Positions 50,743 through 59,574 of a DNA stretch of 64,000 nucleotides are shown in pieces (the stretch's first letter is position 1; each line of letters opens with the position of its first letter). The notes beneath the pieces were generated by a model. That model was not told the origin of the DNA and searched no databases. It saw only the letters and a program-made list of their open reading frames with translations. The stretch is from positions 94,285-158,284 of the forward strand of contig NZ_QOVF01000006.1 of the NCBI RefSeq assembly GCF_008365385.1. The letters are read 5' to 3'. The stretch comes from Halopseudomonas laoshanensis (GTDB lineage Bacteria; Pseudomonadota; Gammaproteobacteria; Pseudomonadales; Pseudomonadaceae). The position numbers and the translations under genes were made by a program.

Positions 50743-53700
50743 ATGCATACCCTGCGTGGCGCCCCAGCCCTTTCCGAATTTCGCCGTCAAAAACTGCTTG
50801 CCCGGCTCAAAGCCGCTGTGCCGGCCGTCACTGGCGTTTATGCCGAGTTCATGCATTTTGCCGAGCTGCACAGCGAGCTGGATGAACAGCAGAATGAAGT
50901 GCTGGCGCGCCTGCTCAAGTACGGCCCGTCTGTGCCGGTGGAAGAGCCCCAGGGCAGCCTGTTTCTGATCGTGCCGCGCTTCGGCACCATCTCGCCCTGG
51001 TCGAGCAAGGCTACCGATATCGCCCACAATTGCGGCCTGCAGAATGTCGCTCGCCTCGAGCGCGGCATTGTCTACCATGTCGCCGGTGATATCAGCGCCG
51101 AACAGCGCCCGCAACTGGCCGCGCTGCTGCATGACCGCATGACCGAGCTGGCGCTGGATGATCTGGACGCTGCCGCCGATCTGTTTCGCCACACCCAGCC
51201 ACAACCCTTTCAACGTGTGGACATCCTCGAAGGCGGCCGCGAGGCGCTGGAGCAGGCCAACACCACCTTGGGTCTGGCCCTGGCCGATGACGAGATCGAT
51301 TATCTGGTCAGCAGCTTCAAGGAGCTCAAGCGCAACCCCAGCGACGTCGAACTGATGATGTTCGCCCAGGCCAACTCCGAGCATTGCCGCCACAAGATCT
51401 TCAACGCCACCTGGGATATCGACGGCCAGGCGGAAGAGAAGAGCCTGTTCGGCATGATCAAGAAGACCTACCAGATGCGCAGCGAAGGCGTGCTGTCCGC
51501 CTATAAAGACAACGCCGCCGTGATTGAAGGCTTTGTTGCCGGGCGTTTCTTCCCGGTACCGGGTACCTGCGAATACCGCACCCATGAAGAGCCGGTGCAC
51601 ATCCTGATGAAGGTGGAAACCCACAACCACCCGACCGCGATTGCGCCTTTCCCCGGTGCATCCACCGGCTCCGGTGGCGAGATCCGTGATGAAGGCGCCA
51701 CCGGTCGTGGCGGCAAGCCCAAGGCCGGTCTGGCCGGCTTTACCGTGTCCAACCTGCGTATTCCTGGCTTTGTTCAGCCCTGGGAAGAAGACAACGGCAA
51801 GCCCTCGCGCATCGTCACGCCGCTGCAGATCATGATCGAAGGCCCGCTGGGCGGCGCTGCGTTCAACAACGAATTTGGTCGCCCGAACCTGACCGGTTAC
51901 TTCCGCACCTTCGAGCAGACCGTCAGCTCGCCGCGTGGCCCGGAGATTCGCGGTTATCACAAGCCGATCATGATTGCCGGCGGCATGGGCAACATCCGTG
52001 CAGGCCACGTAGAGAAGGCCGAAATTCCCGTCGGCGCGAAGCTGATCGTACTCGGCGGCCCGGCCATGCTAATTGGTCTGGGTGGCGGCGCAGCCTCGTC
52101 CATGGCCACCGGCAGCAGTGCCGAAGACCTGGATTTTGCCTCTGTACAGCGTGAAAACCCCGAGATGGAACGCCGCTGCCAGGAAGTCATCGACCGCTGC
52201 TGGCAGATGGGCGACAAGAACCCCATCCGCTTTATTCATGACGTGGGCGCGGGCGGCCTGTCCAATGCCTTCCCCGAGCTGGTCAACGACGGTGGCCGCG
52301 GCGGCCGCTTTGAACTGCGCAATGTACCCAATGACGAGCCGGGCATGAGCCCGCTGGAAATCTGGTCCAACGAATCCCAGGAACGCTACGTGATGGCGGT
52401 GGATAACGCCGACTACGACCGCTTTCAGGCGATCTGCGAGCGCGAGCGCTGCCCCTTTGCCGTCGTCGGCGAAGCCACCGAAGAACAGCTGCTGGTACTC
52501 AACGACACGCATTTCGACAACCAGCCGGTAGACATGCCCTTGTCCGTGCTGCTCGGCAAGCCGCCGCGCATGCACCGCAGCGTCGAGCGTGAGGCCGAGC
52601 CCTCGGATGATTTCGATGGCACCGGTCTGGCGCTGGACGAAGCCGTACAGCGCGTATTGCGCCTGCCGTCAGTTGCCAGCAAGAACTTCCTGATCACCAT
52701 TGGTGACCGCAGCATTACCGGCCTGGTTGCCCGCGACCAGATGGTCGGCCCCTGGCAGGTGCCGGTTGCCGATTGTGCCGTGACCAACAGTAGCTTCGAC
52801 GTGCACACCGGTGAAGCCATGGCCCTGGGTGAACGCACGCCGCTGGCGCTGCTGGATGCTCCAGCCTCTGGCCGCATGGCCGTTGCTGAAGCCGTCACCA
52901 ACCTGGCGGCTGCGCGTATTGACGCCATTTCCGATATTCGTCTGTCTGCCAACTGGATGGCCGCTGCCGGCCACCCCGGTGAAGATGCACGCCTGTTCGA
53001 CACCGTGCGCGCCGTAGGTATGGAGCTGTGCCCCGAGCTGGGCATCACCATCCCGGTCGGCAAGGACTCCATGTCGATGAAGACCCGCTGGTCCGATGAC
53101 GGTGAAGACAAGTCCGTTACCTCGCCCATGTCGCTGATCGTCACCGGCTTTGCCCCGGTGCAGGATGTACGCCTTACCCTGACGCCACAGCTGCAACTGG
53201 ACCAGGGCGATACCGACCTGATCCTGATCGACCTCGGCCGTGGCCAGAACCGCCTGGGTGGTTCTGCGCTGGCGCAGGTGTACAACCAGATCGGCAAGAC
53301 CGCTCCGGATCTGGACGACGCTGAAGACCTCAAGGCCTTTTTCGCCGTGATCCAGGGCCTGAACCAGGAAGAGCAACTGTTGGCCTACCACGACCGTTCC
53401 GACGGTGGCCTGTTGACCACCCTGGCGGAGATGGCCTTTGCCGGCCGCTGCGGCCTGCAGATTCAGCTGGATGTACTGGCTGACCAGGAGAGTGAACTGG
53501 CCGGTGCGCTGTTCAACGAAGAGCTCGGCGCAGTGATTCAGGTGCGCCAGAGCGATACCGAAGCCGTCCTCAGCCAGCTGTCCGCAGCCGGCCTGGGTGA
53601 CTGCAGCGCGGTGATCGGCCAGCCAAGCCGAAATCAGGATCTGCATTTCAGCTTCGCTGACCGAACTGTAGTTAGCGGCACCCGCGCCGCCTGGCAGCAA

Positions 53701-54639
53701 GCCTGGAGCGAAACCAGCTGGCAGATCCAGCGCCTGCGTGACAACGTCGAGTGCGCCGATCAGGAATTCGAGAACATCGCCGATGACGCCAACCCGGGTC
53801 TGGAAGCCATGCTCAGCTTCGACATCAATGAAGATGTCGCCGCGCCGCTGATCAACACGGGCAAGCGCCCGCAGGTGGCGATTCTGCGTGAGCAGGGCGT
53901 TAACGGTCAGGTCGAGATGGCCGCCGCGTTCAACCGCGCCGGTTTCAACCCGATCGACGTACACATGAGCGATATTCTCAGCGGCCGCGTAGAGCTGGAA
54001 GACTTCCGCGGGCTGGTCGCCTGTGGCGGTTTCTCCTACGGCGACGTACTCGGCGCCGGCGAAGGCTGGGCCAAGTCCATCCTGTTCAACGCCGAAGCCC
54101 GCGAAGCCTTCAGCGCCTTCTTTGCCCGCCCGGACACCTTCACCCTGGGCGTGTGCAACGGCTGCCAGATGCTCTCCAACCTGCGCGAACTGATCCCCGG
54201 CAGCGAGCACTGGCCGCACTTCGTGCGCAACAAGTCCGAGCAGTTTGAAGCGCGGGTAGCCATGGTAGAAGTGCAGGCATCACCGTCGATCTTCCTCAAT
54301 GGCATGGTCGGCTCACGTATGCCCATCGCCATCGCCCACGGCGAAGGCCACGCCGAGTTTGCTGACAGTTCCGCCGTCGATGCCTGTGAAGCTAGCAACA
54401 GCGTGGTACTGCGCTTTGTCGACAACCGTGGCCGCATGACCGAACGCTACCCCGGCAACCCCAACGGCTCGCCACGCGGCATCACCGGCCTGACCACCCG
54501 CGACGGCCGCGTCACCATCATGATGCCGCACCCCGAACGCGTGTTCCGCGCCTCACAGAACTCCTGGCACCCCCGTGACTGGAGCGAAGACGGCGCCTGG
54601 ATGCGCATGTTCCGCAACGCGCGGGTCTGGGTCGGCTAA
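50743..54639 (+). CDS. purL: Phosphoribosylformylglycinamidine synthase PurL
   Basis: A 1298-residue single-chain large PurL of purine synthesis: N-terminal domain, two AIRS-like ATP domains ([51 protein letters not shown]), and a C-terminal glutaminase (about 1040-1298) with the nucleophile in [10 protein letters not shown] and His/Glu in [10 protein letters not shown]. Convergent arrangement ends with a strong terminator; it marks the edge of conserved core DNA. Confidence 0.98.
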   Translation: MHTLRGAPALSEFRRQKLLARLKAAVPAVTGVYAEFMHFAELHSELDEQQNEVLARLLKYGPSVPVEEPQGSLFLIVPRFGTISPWSSKATDIAHNCGLQNVARLERGIVYHVAGDISAEQRPQLAALLHDRMTELALDDLDAAADLFRHTQPQPFQRVDILEGGREALEQANTTLGLALADDEIDYLVSSFKELKRNPSDVELMMFAQANSEHCRHKIFNATWDIDGQAEEKSLFGMIKKTYQMRSEGVLSAYKDNAAVIEGFVAGRFFPVPGTCEYRTHEEPVHILMKVETHNHPTAIAPFPGASTGSGGEIRDEGATGRGGKPKAGLAGFTVSNLRIPGFVQPWEEDNGKPSRIVTPLQIMIEGPLGGAAFNNEFGRPNLTGYFRTFEQTVSSPRGPEIRGYHKPIMIAGGMGNIRAGHVEKAEIPVGAKLIVLGGPAMLIGLGGGAASSMATGSSAEDLDFASVQRENPEMERRCQEVIDRCWQMGDKNPIRFIHDVGAGGLSNAFPELVNDGGRGGRFELRNVPNDEPGMSPLEIWSNESQERYVMAVDNADYDRFQAICERERCPFAVVGEATEEQLLVLNDTHFDNQPVDMPLSVLLGKPPRMHRSVEREAEPSDDFDGTGLALDEAVQRVLRLPSVASKNFLITIGDRSITGLVARDQMVGPWQVPVADCAVTNSSFDVHTGEAMALGERTPLALLDAPASGRMAVAEAVTNLAAARIDAISDIRLSANWMAAAGHPGEDARLFDTVRAVGMELCPELGITIPVGKDSMSMKTRWSDDGEDKSVTSPMSLIVTGFAPVQDVRLTLTPQLQLDQGDTDLILIDLGRGQNRLGGSALAQVYNQIGKTAPDLDDAEDLKAFFAVIQGLNQEEQLLAYHDRSDGGLLTTLAEMAFAGRCGLQIQLDVLADQESELAGALFNEELGAVIQVRQSDTEAVLSQLSAAGLGDCSAVIGQPSRNQDLHFSFADRTVVSGTRAAWQQAWSETSWQIQRLRDNVECADQEFENIADDANPGLEAMLSFDINEDVAAPLINTGKRPQVAILREQGVNGQVEMAAAFNRAGFNPIDVHMSDILSGRVELEDFRGLVACGGFSYGDVLGAGEGWAKSILFNAEAREAFSAFFARPDTFTLGVCNGCQMLSNLRELIPGSEHWPHFVRNKSEQFEARVAMVEVQASPSIFLNGMVGSRMPIAIAHGEGHAEFADSSAVDACEASNSVVLRFVDNRGRMTERYPGNPNGSPRGITGLTTRDGRVTIMMPHPERVFRASQNSWHPRDWSEDGAWMRMFRNARVWVG

Positions 54640-54660
54640 ACCCAAGCCGCTTCAGTACCA

Positions 54661-54692
54661 CACAATCCCGGCTAATGCCGGGATTGTGCTTT
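54661..54692 (+). terminator. purL terminator
   Basis: Perfect 12-bp stem CACAATCCCGGC (54661-54672) / GCCGGGATTGTG (54677-54688) with TAAT loop, then CTTT. 21 bases after the purL stop. Confidence 0.8.
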
Positions 54693-55173
54693 CTGGCCTT
54701 TGCTGCCCCTCAACAAAACCCCTTGGACAAGTCATGCCCAGCTGGACTAATCTCGAATCCAGCAAAGGAATGCCAGTCACATCCCGCCTCCAGGCAAGGA
54801 CAGCCTGCATTCCCTCCCAATACTGTTAAAGCAATTCCCCGACTTGTCCGTGAAGAGGATAGGGCGGTAGCGTGCCTGGAAATGCTTTGGTCTTCGAGTG
54901 GGTCATTGAGCTGAGCGGGTTATGGGAAAAATGATCGCAGTGACCGATATCTGGGAGCTAGCTAGAAAATATGGATTTTGGTTTGAGAATCAGTTGGTTA
55001 GCAGAAATCTGGAAAATGGTGATATGAGGCTTGGTGATCGTTTTGTCGGCTATGTGAAAATTGATTGATAGGCGGAGAGGGCCGGGTTCTGGGCGTTGTA
55101 GAGGATTTTTGGGCCAGGTTGGAAAAAACAAAACGATCACCGACATATTGGTCGGTGTGACTCATATACAAAT
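54693..55173. other. Intergenic DNA between purL and the cassette array; candidate attachment region
   Basis: No gene can be supported. A 48-codon ORF (plus, 54922-55068, starting MGKMIAVTDIWELARK) exists but resembles nothing I know. Two structures stand out: a 14-bp inverted repeat GGTGATCGTTTTGT (55033-55046) / ACAAAACGATCACC (55128-55141), and a hairpin CACCGAC (55138-55144) / GTCGGTG (55151-55157) ending 17 bases before the first cassette junction. By position this is where attI and intI should lie, but no integrase coding remnant is recognisable on either strand. Confidence 0.5.
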
Positions 55174-55182
55174 GTTAATGCT

Positions 55183-55470
55183 ATGAATACGCTGCAATCA
55201 CATAAGGAAGAGTTCGCGAGTGGCATCGTCACCGAACTGGGATATTCGGCAATAGCTGATGCCGAAGGTTACGATGCCGCATCTTCTGTCGGTGCGGGTA
55301 GCGTGAGCATCACTTTGCTGTGGCAAGTCTTTCGCCAGGGCAAGGCGCTCTCGTTGTTTCGTAAGGGGCGCTCGCCGCTTCAACCTCATTCAGAAAATGA
55401 GCTCGCTAAGTGGTGCGTAGATAATTTTCCGGCGTGCTATGAGGAGCACCTTCGACGTGCAAAGCATTAA
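55183..55470 (+). CDS. Cassette 1: hypothetical protein
   Basis: A 95-residue protein of unknown function starting 9 bases inside the first cassette. No ribosome site fits before the ATG, so expression would need leaderless or coupled translation. The middle (GSVSITLLWQVFRQGKAL) is mildly hydrophobic; the end (KWCVDNFPACYEEHLRRAKH) has two cysteines. Its TAA stop lies inside the R'' core of the attC that follows, a common feature of cassette genes. Confidence 0.6.
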   Translation: MNTLQSHKEEFASGIVTELGYSAIADAEGYDAASSVGAGSVSITLLWQVFRQGKALSLFRKGRSPLQPHSENELAKWCVDNFPACYEEHLRRAKH

Positions 55471-55548
55471 CAATCGCAGGCACAGCGACGGCTTTTCCCT
55501 TGCGGCTGCGCCTTCACTACAAAGCCGCGCGTGCTGCGGGCGTTAGGC
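55465..55548 (+). repeat. attC site 1
   Basis: R'' CATTAAC (55465-55471) to R' GTTAGGC (55542-55548), 84 bases. R'' with the preceding base is the exact complement of the cassette 1 start GTTAATGC. Internal GCGGCT/AAGCCGC arms can fold. Confidence 0.88.
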
Positions 55549-55556
55549 AAATCAAA

Positions 55557-56006
55557 ATGAAACACCTCATCATCAAGCTCTTCCGAGAGCTGGAAAATAT
55601 GTGCGAAGGCATAATCAACTCGCTAGAAAGCAATTGTTATCAAATTTTCCGCGGCGGAATATTCCTTATAGGCATAAGTTTGGCGGGCCTATCTCAAACA
55701 ATGCCGGTGCTTCTGGATCACGAGCAAAAGGCAATGGAGCTTAAGTATGATTTCGAAGAAATAAGCAATACAAGGCTCAATGACGCAAAGTGCGAAAACT
55801 TTAAAGCCCTTCATAAAGAGTGCAATCTTGCAAAATACAAGGTAGAGGTTGTTTCCTCAACAATCGATCTTTTGAATACCTTGGTAAGAATATTATTTTT
55901 TATTGGGCTTTCGATGTTGCCATTTTCAATTCTTGGCTATGTCATCAAAGCAACATCTAAAAAGTCTCAAACAGAAAATACACCTGAGACCAGTGCCAAT
56001 GTCTAA
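55557..56006 (+). CDS. Cassette 2: small two-helix membrane protein
   Basis: A 149-residue protein with two predicted membrane helices (about 31-52, FRGGIFLIGISLAGLSQTMP, and about 108-130, ILFFIGLSMLPFSILGYVI) separated by a soluble, charged, probably helical loop (LLDHEQKAMELKYDFEEI...). The ORF opens at 55500, but that start lies in the attC site; ATG at 55557 is chosen. Function unknown. Small membrane proteins are frequent cassette cargo. Confidence 0.72.
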   Translation: MKHLIIKLFRELENMCEGIINSLESNCYQIFRGGIFLIGISLAGLSQTMPVLLDHEQKAMELKYDFEEISNTRLNDAKCENFKALHKECNLAKYKVEVVSSTIDLLNTLVRILFFIGLSMLPFSILGYVIKATSKKSQTENTPETSANV

Positions 56007-56076
56007 CAACTGGTTCAAATCGTTCGCTTCGCTCACTGGGACGGGCTAAAGTCCGCCCCTTAACCAAACGTTAAGT
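56001..56076 (+). repeat. attC site 2
   Basis: R'' GTCTAAC (56001-56007) to R' GTTAAGT (56070-56076), 76 bases. Inner arms GTTCGCTTCGCTCACTGGGA and GGGCTAAAGTCCGCCCCTTA are nearly the same as in the degenerate sites at 59473 and 63346, defining one attC subfamily. Confidence 0.9.
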
Positions 56077-56084
56077 GTCTGATT

Positions 56085-56396
56085 ATGAAAGTCATCGATA
56101 GCGAGAATTGGGCGTGGTTCCTGTTTGAGCATGAAGACCATTTATACCTTGATGCCAACTGCAACATGAGCGCGTTCGGGTATACCTACATGATTCAGCT
56201 AAATGATGAAGAGCGCTACGCTTTCAAGGCAGGAGGTCATGAGTACTTGAACCAGCTCGCACACGACATCCATTACTCTGTGCCAATAGCTGCAGACACA
56301 CGATCAAAATATAAAGATCGAGACGTGTCGAAAAAGTTCTCAGAAATGGCAACCGACGCAGTTCGTGAGTGGAGGCAGGCCAAGAGTGTCGAGTAA
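56085..56396 (+). CDS. Cassette 3: hypothetical protein
   Basis: A 103-residue soluble protein, unknown function. Sequence is compact and looks folded: beta-rich N-terminus (WAWFLFEHEDHLYLDANC; FGYTYMIQLNDEE) then helices (GHEYLNQLAHDI; SKKFSEMATDAVREWRQAK). No membrane helix or known motif seen. Starts 8 bases after the attC core. Confidence 0.7.
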   Translation: MKVIDSENWAWFLFEHEDHLYLDANCNMSAFGYTYMIQLNDEERYAFKAGGHEYLNQLAHDIHYSVPIAADTRSKYKDRDVSKKFSEMATDAVREWRQAKSVE

Positions 56397-56398
56397 AC

Positions 56399-56501
56399 AC
56401 TTAACAATTGCATTAAATTCGCTCCGGCCCTATGGGCCTCCACCGGACGGCTTTTGCTCCGCTTCGCTGCGCAAAATCCGCCGTTTATGCAGGCGTTAGA
56501 G
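56399..56501 (+). repeat. attC site 3
   Basis: R'' ACTTAAC (56399-56405) to R' GTTAGAG (56495-56501), 103 bases, the longest site here. The inner arms CGGCTTTTGC and GCAAAATCCGCCG pair. ACACTTAAC exactly complements the cassette 3 start GTTAAGTGT. Confidence 0.88.
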
Positions 56502-56557
56502 CGCATCGTCAGGTTCTGTCGCAACCGGAAGTAATAAGCTAAAACAGGGAGTAAGAG

Positions 56558-57259
56558 ATGGCTAGATGCACGGCTCCAGTTCGCGGTCATAGTTCAGCGG
56601 CAGCAGCAGCTGCATGCCCAGCATGTCGTTATCGTAGTAGAGGTTACGGCGGCTACTCTTCGTCTTACACCTCTTCCGGTAGTGGAGGGAGTAGCTACCG
56701 CAGCAGCAGCGGGGGTAGCGGATCAAGTGGTGGTTCAAGACCACGCTGGTCGAGAGTCGGCTCTTCCGTCTCTTACACGCCTGCCCAGATCGTATCGTTA
56801 ACACCATTCCGCGAAGCAGTTGAAGCACGGGCAGCGCAGCAACCAGATCTTCGGGATGTGTTTCTCTGCCATGCCTGGGACGACCGCCAAGAGTCAGCGA
56901 AGGAGCTGCACGACTTGCTCGTGGCGGCTGGAGTCAAAGTCTGGTTCAGCGAGAAGGACCTTGGCTTAGGTGTACCGATGATGCGCGCCATCGATAAGGG
57001 CTTGGCGAACTCAAAAATTGGACTTGTTCTTGTAACACCTGCGCTTCTTGAGAGGCTGCCAAAAGAAGGTGTCGCCGATAAAGAGCTCTCGGCCTTGCTG
57101 GCGCGTAATCAGCTTGTCCCAATTGTGCACAAGACGACTTACGACGCACTGCGCAATGTCAGCCCAATGCTGGCCTCGAGGAGCGGCCTAGATACTGCAG
57201 AAGACTCTATGGCTGTTGTAGCAAAGAAAATTGCTGAACTCGTTGATCTTCATGCGTAG
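56558..57259 (+). CDS. Cassette 4: TIR-domain protein with N-terminal Cys/His motif
   Basis: A 233-residue protein. Residues 1-23 carry C4-x6-H11-x8-C20-x2-C23 (CTAPVRGHSS...CPAC), a candidate zinc site. Residues 24-70 are a Tyr/Ser/Gly-rich linker. Residues 99-230 are a TIR domain: DVFLCHAWDDRQ (strand A), then VKVWFSEKDLGLGVPMMRAI with Glu132 at the position of the catalytic glutamate of TIR NADases, SKIGLVLVTPALLE and NQLVPIVH. Bacterial TIR proteins often cleave NAD or make signalling nucleotides in anti-phage defence (Thoeris and others). A GGGAG ribosome site lies 7 bases before the ATG. Function as defence is inference; no ThsA- or SIR2-like partner is in the array. Confidence 0.88.
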   Translation: MARCTAPVRGHSSAAAAAACPACRYRSRGYGGYSSSYTSSGSGGSSYRSSSGGSGSSGGSRPRWSRVGSSVSYTPAQIVSLTPFREAVEARAAQQPDLRDVFLCHAWDDRQESAKELHDLLVAAGVKVWFSEKDLGLGVPMMRAIDKGLANSKIGLVLVTPALLERLPKEGVADKELSALLARNQLVPIVHKTTYDALRNVSPMLASRSGLDTAEDSMAVVAKKIAELVDLHA

Positions 57260-57269
57260 CTCGGATGCG

Positions 57270-57362
57270 CTCTAACAATCGGCTGTTGTCGCCCCTGCGG
57301 GGCTGGGACGGCCTTTCCGCCGCTGCGCGGCTATAAGTCCGCCCCAAAGCCGGGCGTTAAAT
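57270..57362 (+). repeat. attC site 4
   Basis: R'' CTCTAAC (57270-57276) to R' GTTAAAT (57356-57362), 93 bases. GCGCTCTAAC is the exact 10-base complement of the cassette 4 start GTTAGAGCGC. Inner arms GGCTGTTGTCGCCC, GGGACGGCC and GTCCGCCCC are paired. Confidence 0.9.
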
Positions 57363-57380
57363 TTCTCTGAGATTCGTGCA

Positions 57381-57926
57381 ATGAATGAGAAGAAATTTCC
57401 GAATAAGGAAAGTCTGAGAAAATGGCTAATTTCTACGACTGGCATTGTGCTTACATCTGTTTCTTTGATGAGTAACGTTCAAGATTTGGAGTTTCAATTT
57501 TCAAACCCGAAGGCATTGGCTACGGTGATGGAAGGTTCCCCTACTTACTTTCCCAATGGGCAATACGTTATTACCTACTCCAACAGCTCAGATCTGGATT
57601 CTGACGATCTCGATTATTCAAAAATGGCAATGGTAATATCCCTTGAGGCAAAATTGGCCAAATCGGATACATTAATTGGTGGTCTGAGACCACTACTTTC
57701 TGCGCTCACCGACTTTGAGTATTGCTGCACCATAGATCGAACTAATCCAGCTTACGTAACCGCAGGTATCTGGATAGTTGAGCCTAGCAATCCCGCCGAA
57801 CTTGAGAAGTTGAAACAAGTCTTGCACGAAAATTCTGTATTTTATGCTTTTAACGACGGCACCGGATTTGTGACTCTCAACAACGCTAGGATGGGTAATG
57901 GTGTAAAAAAGTTGGTCAAAATTTAA
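57381..57926 (+). CDS. Cassette 5: hypothetical protein with N-terminal hydrophobic helix
   Basis: A 181-residue protein. Residues 14-32 (KWLISTTGIVLTSVSLMSN) may be a membrane anchor or uncleaved signal; the rest looks like an alpha/beta extracytoplasmic domain with no motif I recognise. AT-rich relative to the chromosome. The TAA stop lies in the attC R'' core. Confidence 0.68.
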   Translation: MNEKKFPNKESLRKWLISTTGIVLTSVSLMSNVQDLEFQFSNPKALATVMEGSPTYFPNGQYVITYSNSSDLDSDDLDYSKMAMVISLEAKLAKSDTLIGGLRPLLSALTDFEYCCTIDRTNPAYVTAGIWIVEPSNPAELEKLKQVLHENSVFYAFNDGTGFVTLNNARMGNGVKKLVKI

Positions 57927-57980
57927 CAAGCAAAGGCAGGGCGACGCCAAAAAGCGGCGCGCCTGCTTTGAGCGTTATGC
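57921..57980 (+). repeat. attC site 5
   Basis: R'' ATTTAAC (57921-57927) to R' GTTATGC (57974-57980), 60 bases, the shortest site. AAATTTAAC exactly complements the cassette 5 start. Inner arms GCAAAGGCAGGGCG/CGCGCCTGCTTTGAGC fold as a typical 60-bp attC. Confidence 0.92.
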
Positions 57981-58003
57981 ATAAAGAAGGATCGAAATCA
58001 TAG

Positions 58004-59035
58004 ATGAGAGACAACGCTCTATACTTTCCATATATTTCAGTGCCAAATGATAGATGGACGATTAAAACCCTTCTGTATTGGGATAAACTGTCCTCTATTG
58101 TACCAATGGATCATATTGATAACCCTGAACAGCTAACTCCCTTCATGCAGTCATTGGTTCAGGAGGGATTAGTACAACAGGTATTTCCTGCTCATTATCT
58201 TTATGAAATACCTGATTTCGAAAAGTGTTTTATTGAATTGATAGAGCATCGAGTAAAAAGAAGACAAACAGCGCCGCTCCAAAGAGCACAAAGACACACA
58301 GAGAAAACCCAGCCAAGATCTACTATCCATGCAGAGAAATTGGGGGAAATCCCTGAATTCTTGATAAAGAACGGCCTTGCCAAGAGAGTAAATTGGGCAT
58401 GGTATGAAGTTGAAAGCTGGGTAGCTAATTTGTTCATGGCATACCTAGCATCATGCTTGGGTGCATTGGCTCACGTCAATGCTGCTCCAGTAACAAATCA
58501 AACCACTTTCTCTCGAATGTTTGGTAACTCAAGTCTTAGATCCAGCGGAGAAAGTGCAGCGCATCATAATAAAGCTAGAGATGTGATTCTTCGTTCATTG
58601 CTCCCAGTACCTGATGAAAAAGTAACATTAGATGAATTGCTCCGATTCAAGGATGATCATGGGCATTTGTTGCCTGCGCTTCGTCGCTCAATAGAATCGC
58701 ATTGCTCAATCATTGCTACTTTACCGAATACTGAAGATAGAGTGTTGTTAACGGAAGAGTTCATCGTAAAAAGCAAAGTTAGTATTGATCAAATCACAGA
58801 TGCGATGAAGCCAACTTGGAGTCAAGTTTCTTTTGGTTCTATTGCACCGCTATTTGGAGCAGGCCTTACTCTTCATGCAACACCAGTTAGCAATGAGGTG
58901 GCATATATGGGATCTGCTTTTACATTAGCTGCATGTGCATACCAGGCAATATCCAGTGTACGAGGTAATCGAGATGAAGAGTTACGAAAGCCGCTTGCCT
59001 ACATTGCACATGCCAATAGAAGGTTGCTTGCATAA
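58004..59035 (+). CDS. Cassette 6: DUF6236-like protein
   Basis: A 343-residue protein. The N-terminus ALYFPYISVPNDRWTIKTLLYWDKLSSIVP matches the pattern I know for DUF6236 (residues 5-34), a family of unknown function. A middle helical region (about 130-260) follows, with two hydrophobic stretches near the C-terminus (about 277-297 and 300-320). No catalytic motif seen. Low GC compared with the core genes. The stop is followed not by an attC but by a deletion scar and the next gene. Confidence 0.75.
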   Translation: MRDNALYFPYISVPNDRWTIKTLLYWDKLSSIVPMDHIDNPEQLTPFMQSLVQEGLVQQVFPAHYLYEIPDFEKCFIELIEHRVKRRQTAPLQRAQRHTEKTQPRSTIHAEKLGEIPEFLIKNGLAKRVNWAWYEVESWVANLFMAYLASCLGALAHVNAAPVTNQTTFSRMFGNSSLRSSGESAAHHNKARDVILRSLLPVPDEKVTLDELLRFKDDHGHLLPALRRSIESHCSIIATLPNTEDRVLLTEEFIVKSKVSIDQITDAMKPTWSQVSFGSIAPLFGAGLTLHATPVSNEVAYMGSAFTLAACAYQAISSVRGNRDEELRKPLAYIAHANRRLLA

Positions 59036-59047
59036 ATAAATGTTAGG
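59036..59047 (+). other. Scar of a deleted attC between cassettes 6 and 7
   Basis: Cassette 6 starts GTTATGC, so its end should read GCATAAC; the gene ends in TTGCATAA, and only about 10 bases later GTTAGGG (59042-59048) opens the next cassette. The whole attC body is missing, so the two genes now form one two-gene cassette. Confidence 0.65.
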
Positions 59048-59055
59048 GATCAACA

Positions 59056-59478
59056 ATGGACATCATGAAGACTACCCTCATAGCCTTTACTATTCTTGCA
59101 GCTTTATCATCGGCGGCACTGTTATGGCTCATTCGGCATCCGAAGACACCGCGGGCGCTAGATTTTGTTGTCGGTATACAGTTGATTGTGTTCGCAGCCT
59201 TCTTCCTTGGCCTATTGGGCAACCTTCGAGGCTTGATCTCTGATGACAATGAACTCAAAGCGGGCTATGACGTCGCCTTACTGGTTATCCCTTTCTTTAC
59301 GGCTGGTCTAGGTACGAACATCTTGTCTCATGTAGTACTTTCCGATAGGGACTATGAAGGTACGATAAGCACCCCTGCGATTGGGAAGAAACTGGTTCAC
59401 TGGCTGTTGATTCTTACCGGCATCTTATTTCCGCCAATATTAATTGGGTATGCCGTATATCTAAAAAGAGCTGCCTAA
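59056..59478 (+). CDS. Cassette 7: small multispanning membrane protein
   Basis: A 140-residue integral membrane protein with about four helices (about 7-26, 36-56, 70-90, 112-135). Loops are short and charged (RHPKTPRAL; SDRDYEGTISTPAIGKK). No family recognised. It directly follows the DUF6236-like gene with 20 bases between, so the two may now be expressed together. Confidence 0.68.
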   Translation: MDIMKTTLIAFTILAALSSAALLWLIRHPKTPRALDFVVGIQLIVFAAFFLGLLGNLRGLISDDNELKAGYDVALLVIPFFTAGLGTNILSHVVLSDRDYEGTISTPAIGKKLVHWLLILTGILFPPILIGYAVYLKRAA

Positions 59479-59549
59479 AAATGCGCTTAAATCGTTCGCT
59501 ACGCTCACTGGGACCAGCTAAGGCCGGCCCCTTAGCTTAGCCATTAGGC
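59473..59549 (+). repeat. Degenerate attC site 6/7
   Basis: Same body as attC site 2 (GTTCGCTACGCTCACTGGGA; GGCCGGCCCCTTAGC), but R'' reads GCCTAAA and R' ATTAGGC: the AAC and GTT triplets where recombination occurs are both damaged. Probably no longer a substrate. Confidence 0.8.
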
Positions 59550-59574
59550 GCCTATAGTACTGAGAGAGCTTAAA

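Noticed and set aside
52669..54219. Minus-strand ORFs opposite purL (also 50674-52008 and 52425-53333)
   Set aside because: Antisense of purL; no ribosome sites or recognisable domains.
54958..55146. Minus-strand 62-codon ORF next to the array, considered as an integrase remnant
   Set aside because: Its translation shows no tyrosine-recombinase motif; neither strand of 54693-55173 gives one in any frame.
55138..55157. Hairpin CACCGAC/GTCGGTG read as a terminator
   Set aside because: No T tract follows in either direction and no gene ends there; better left as a structured site at the cassette junction.
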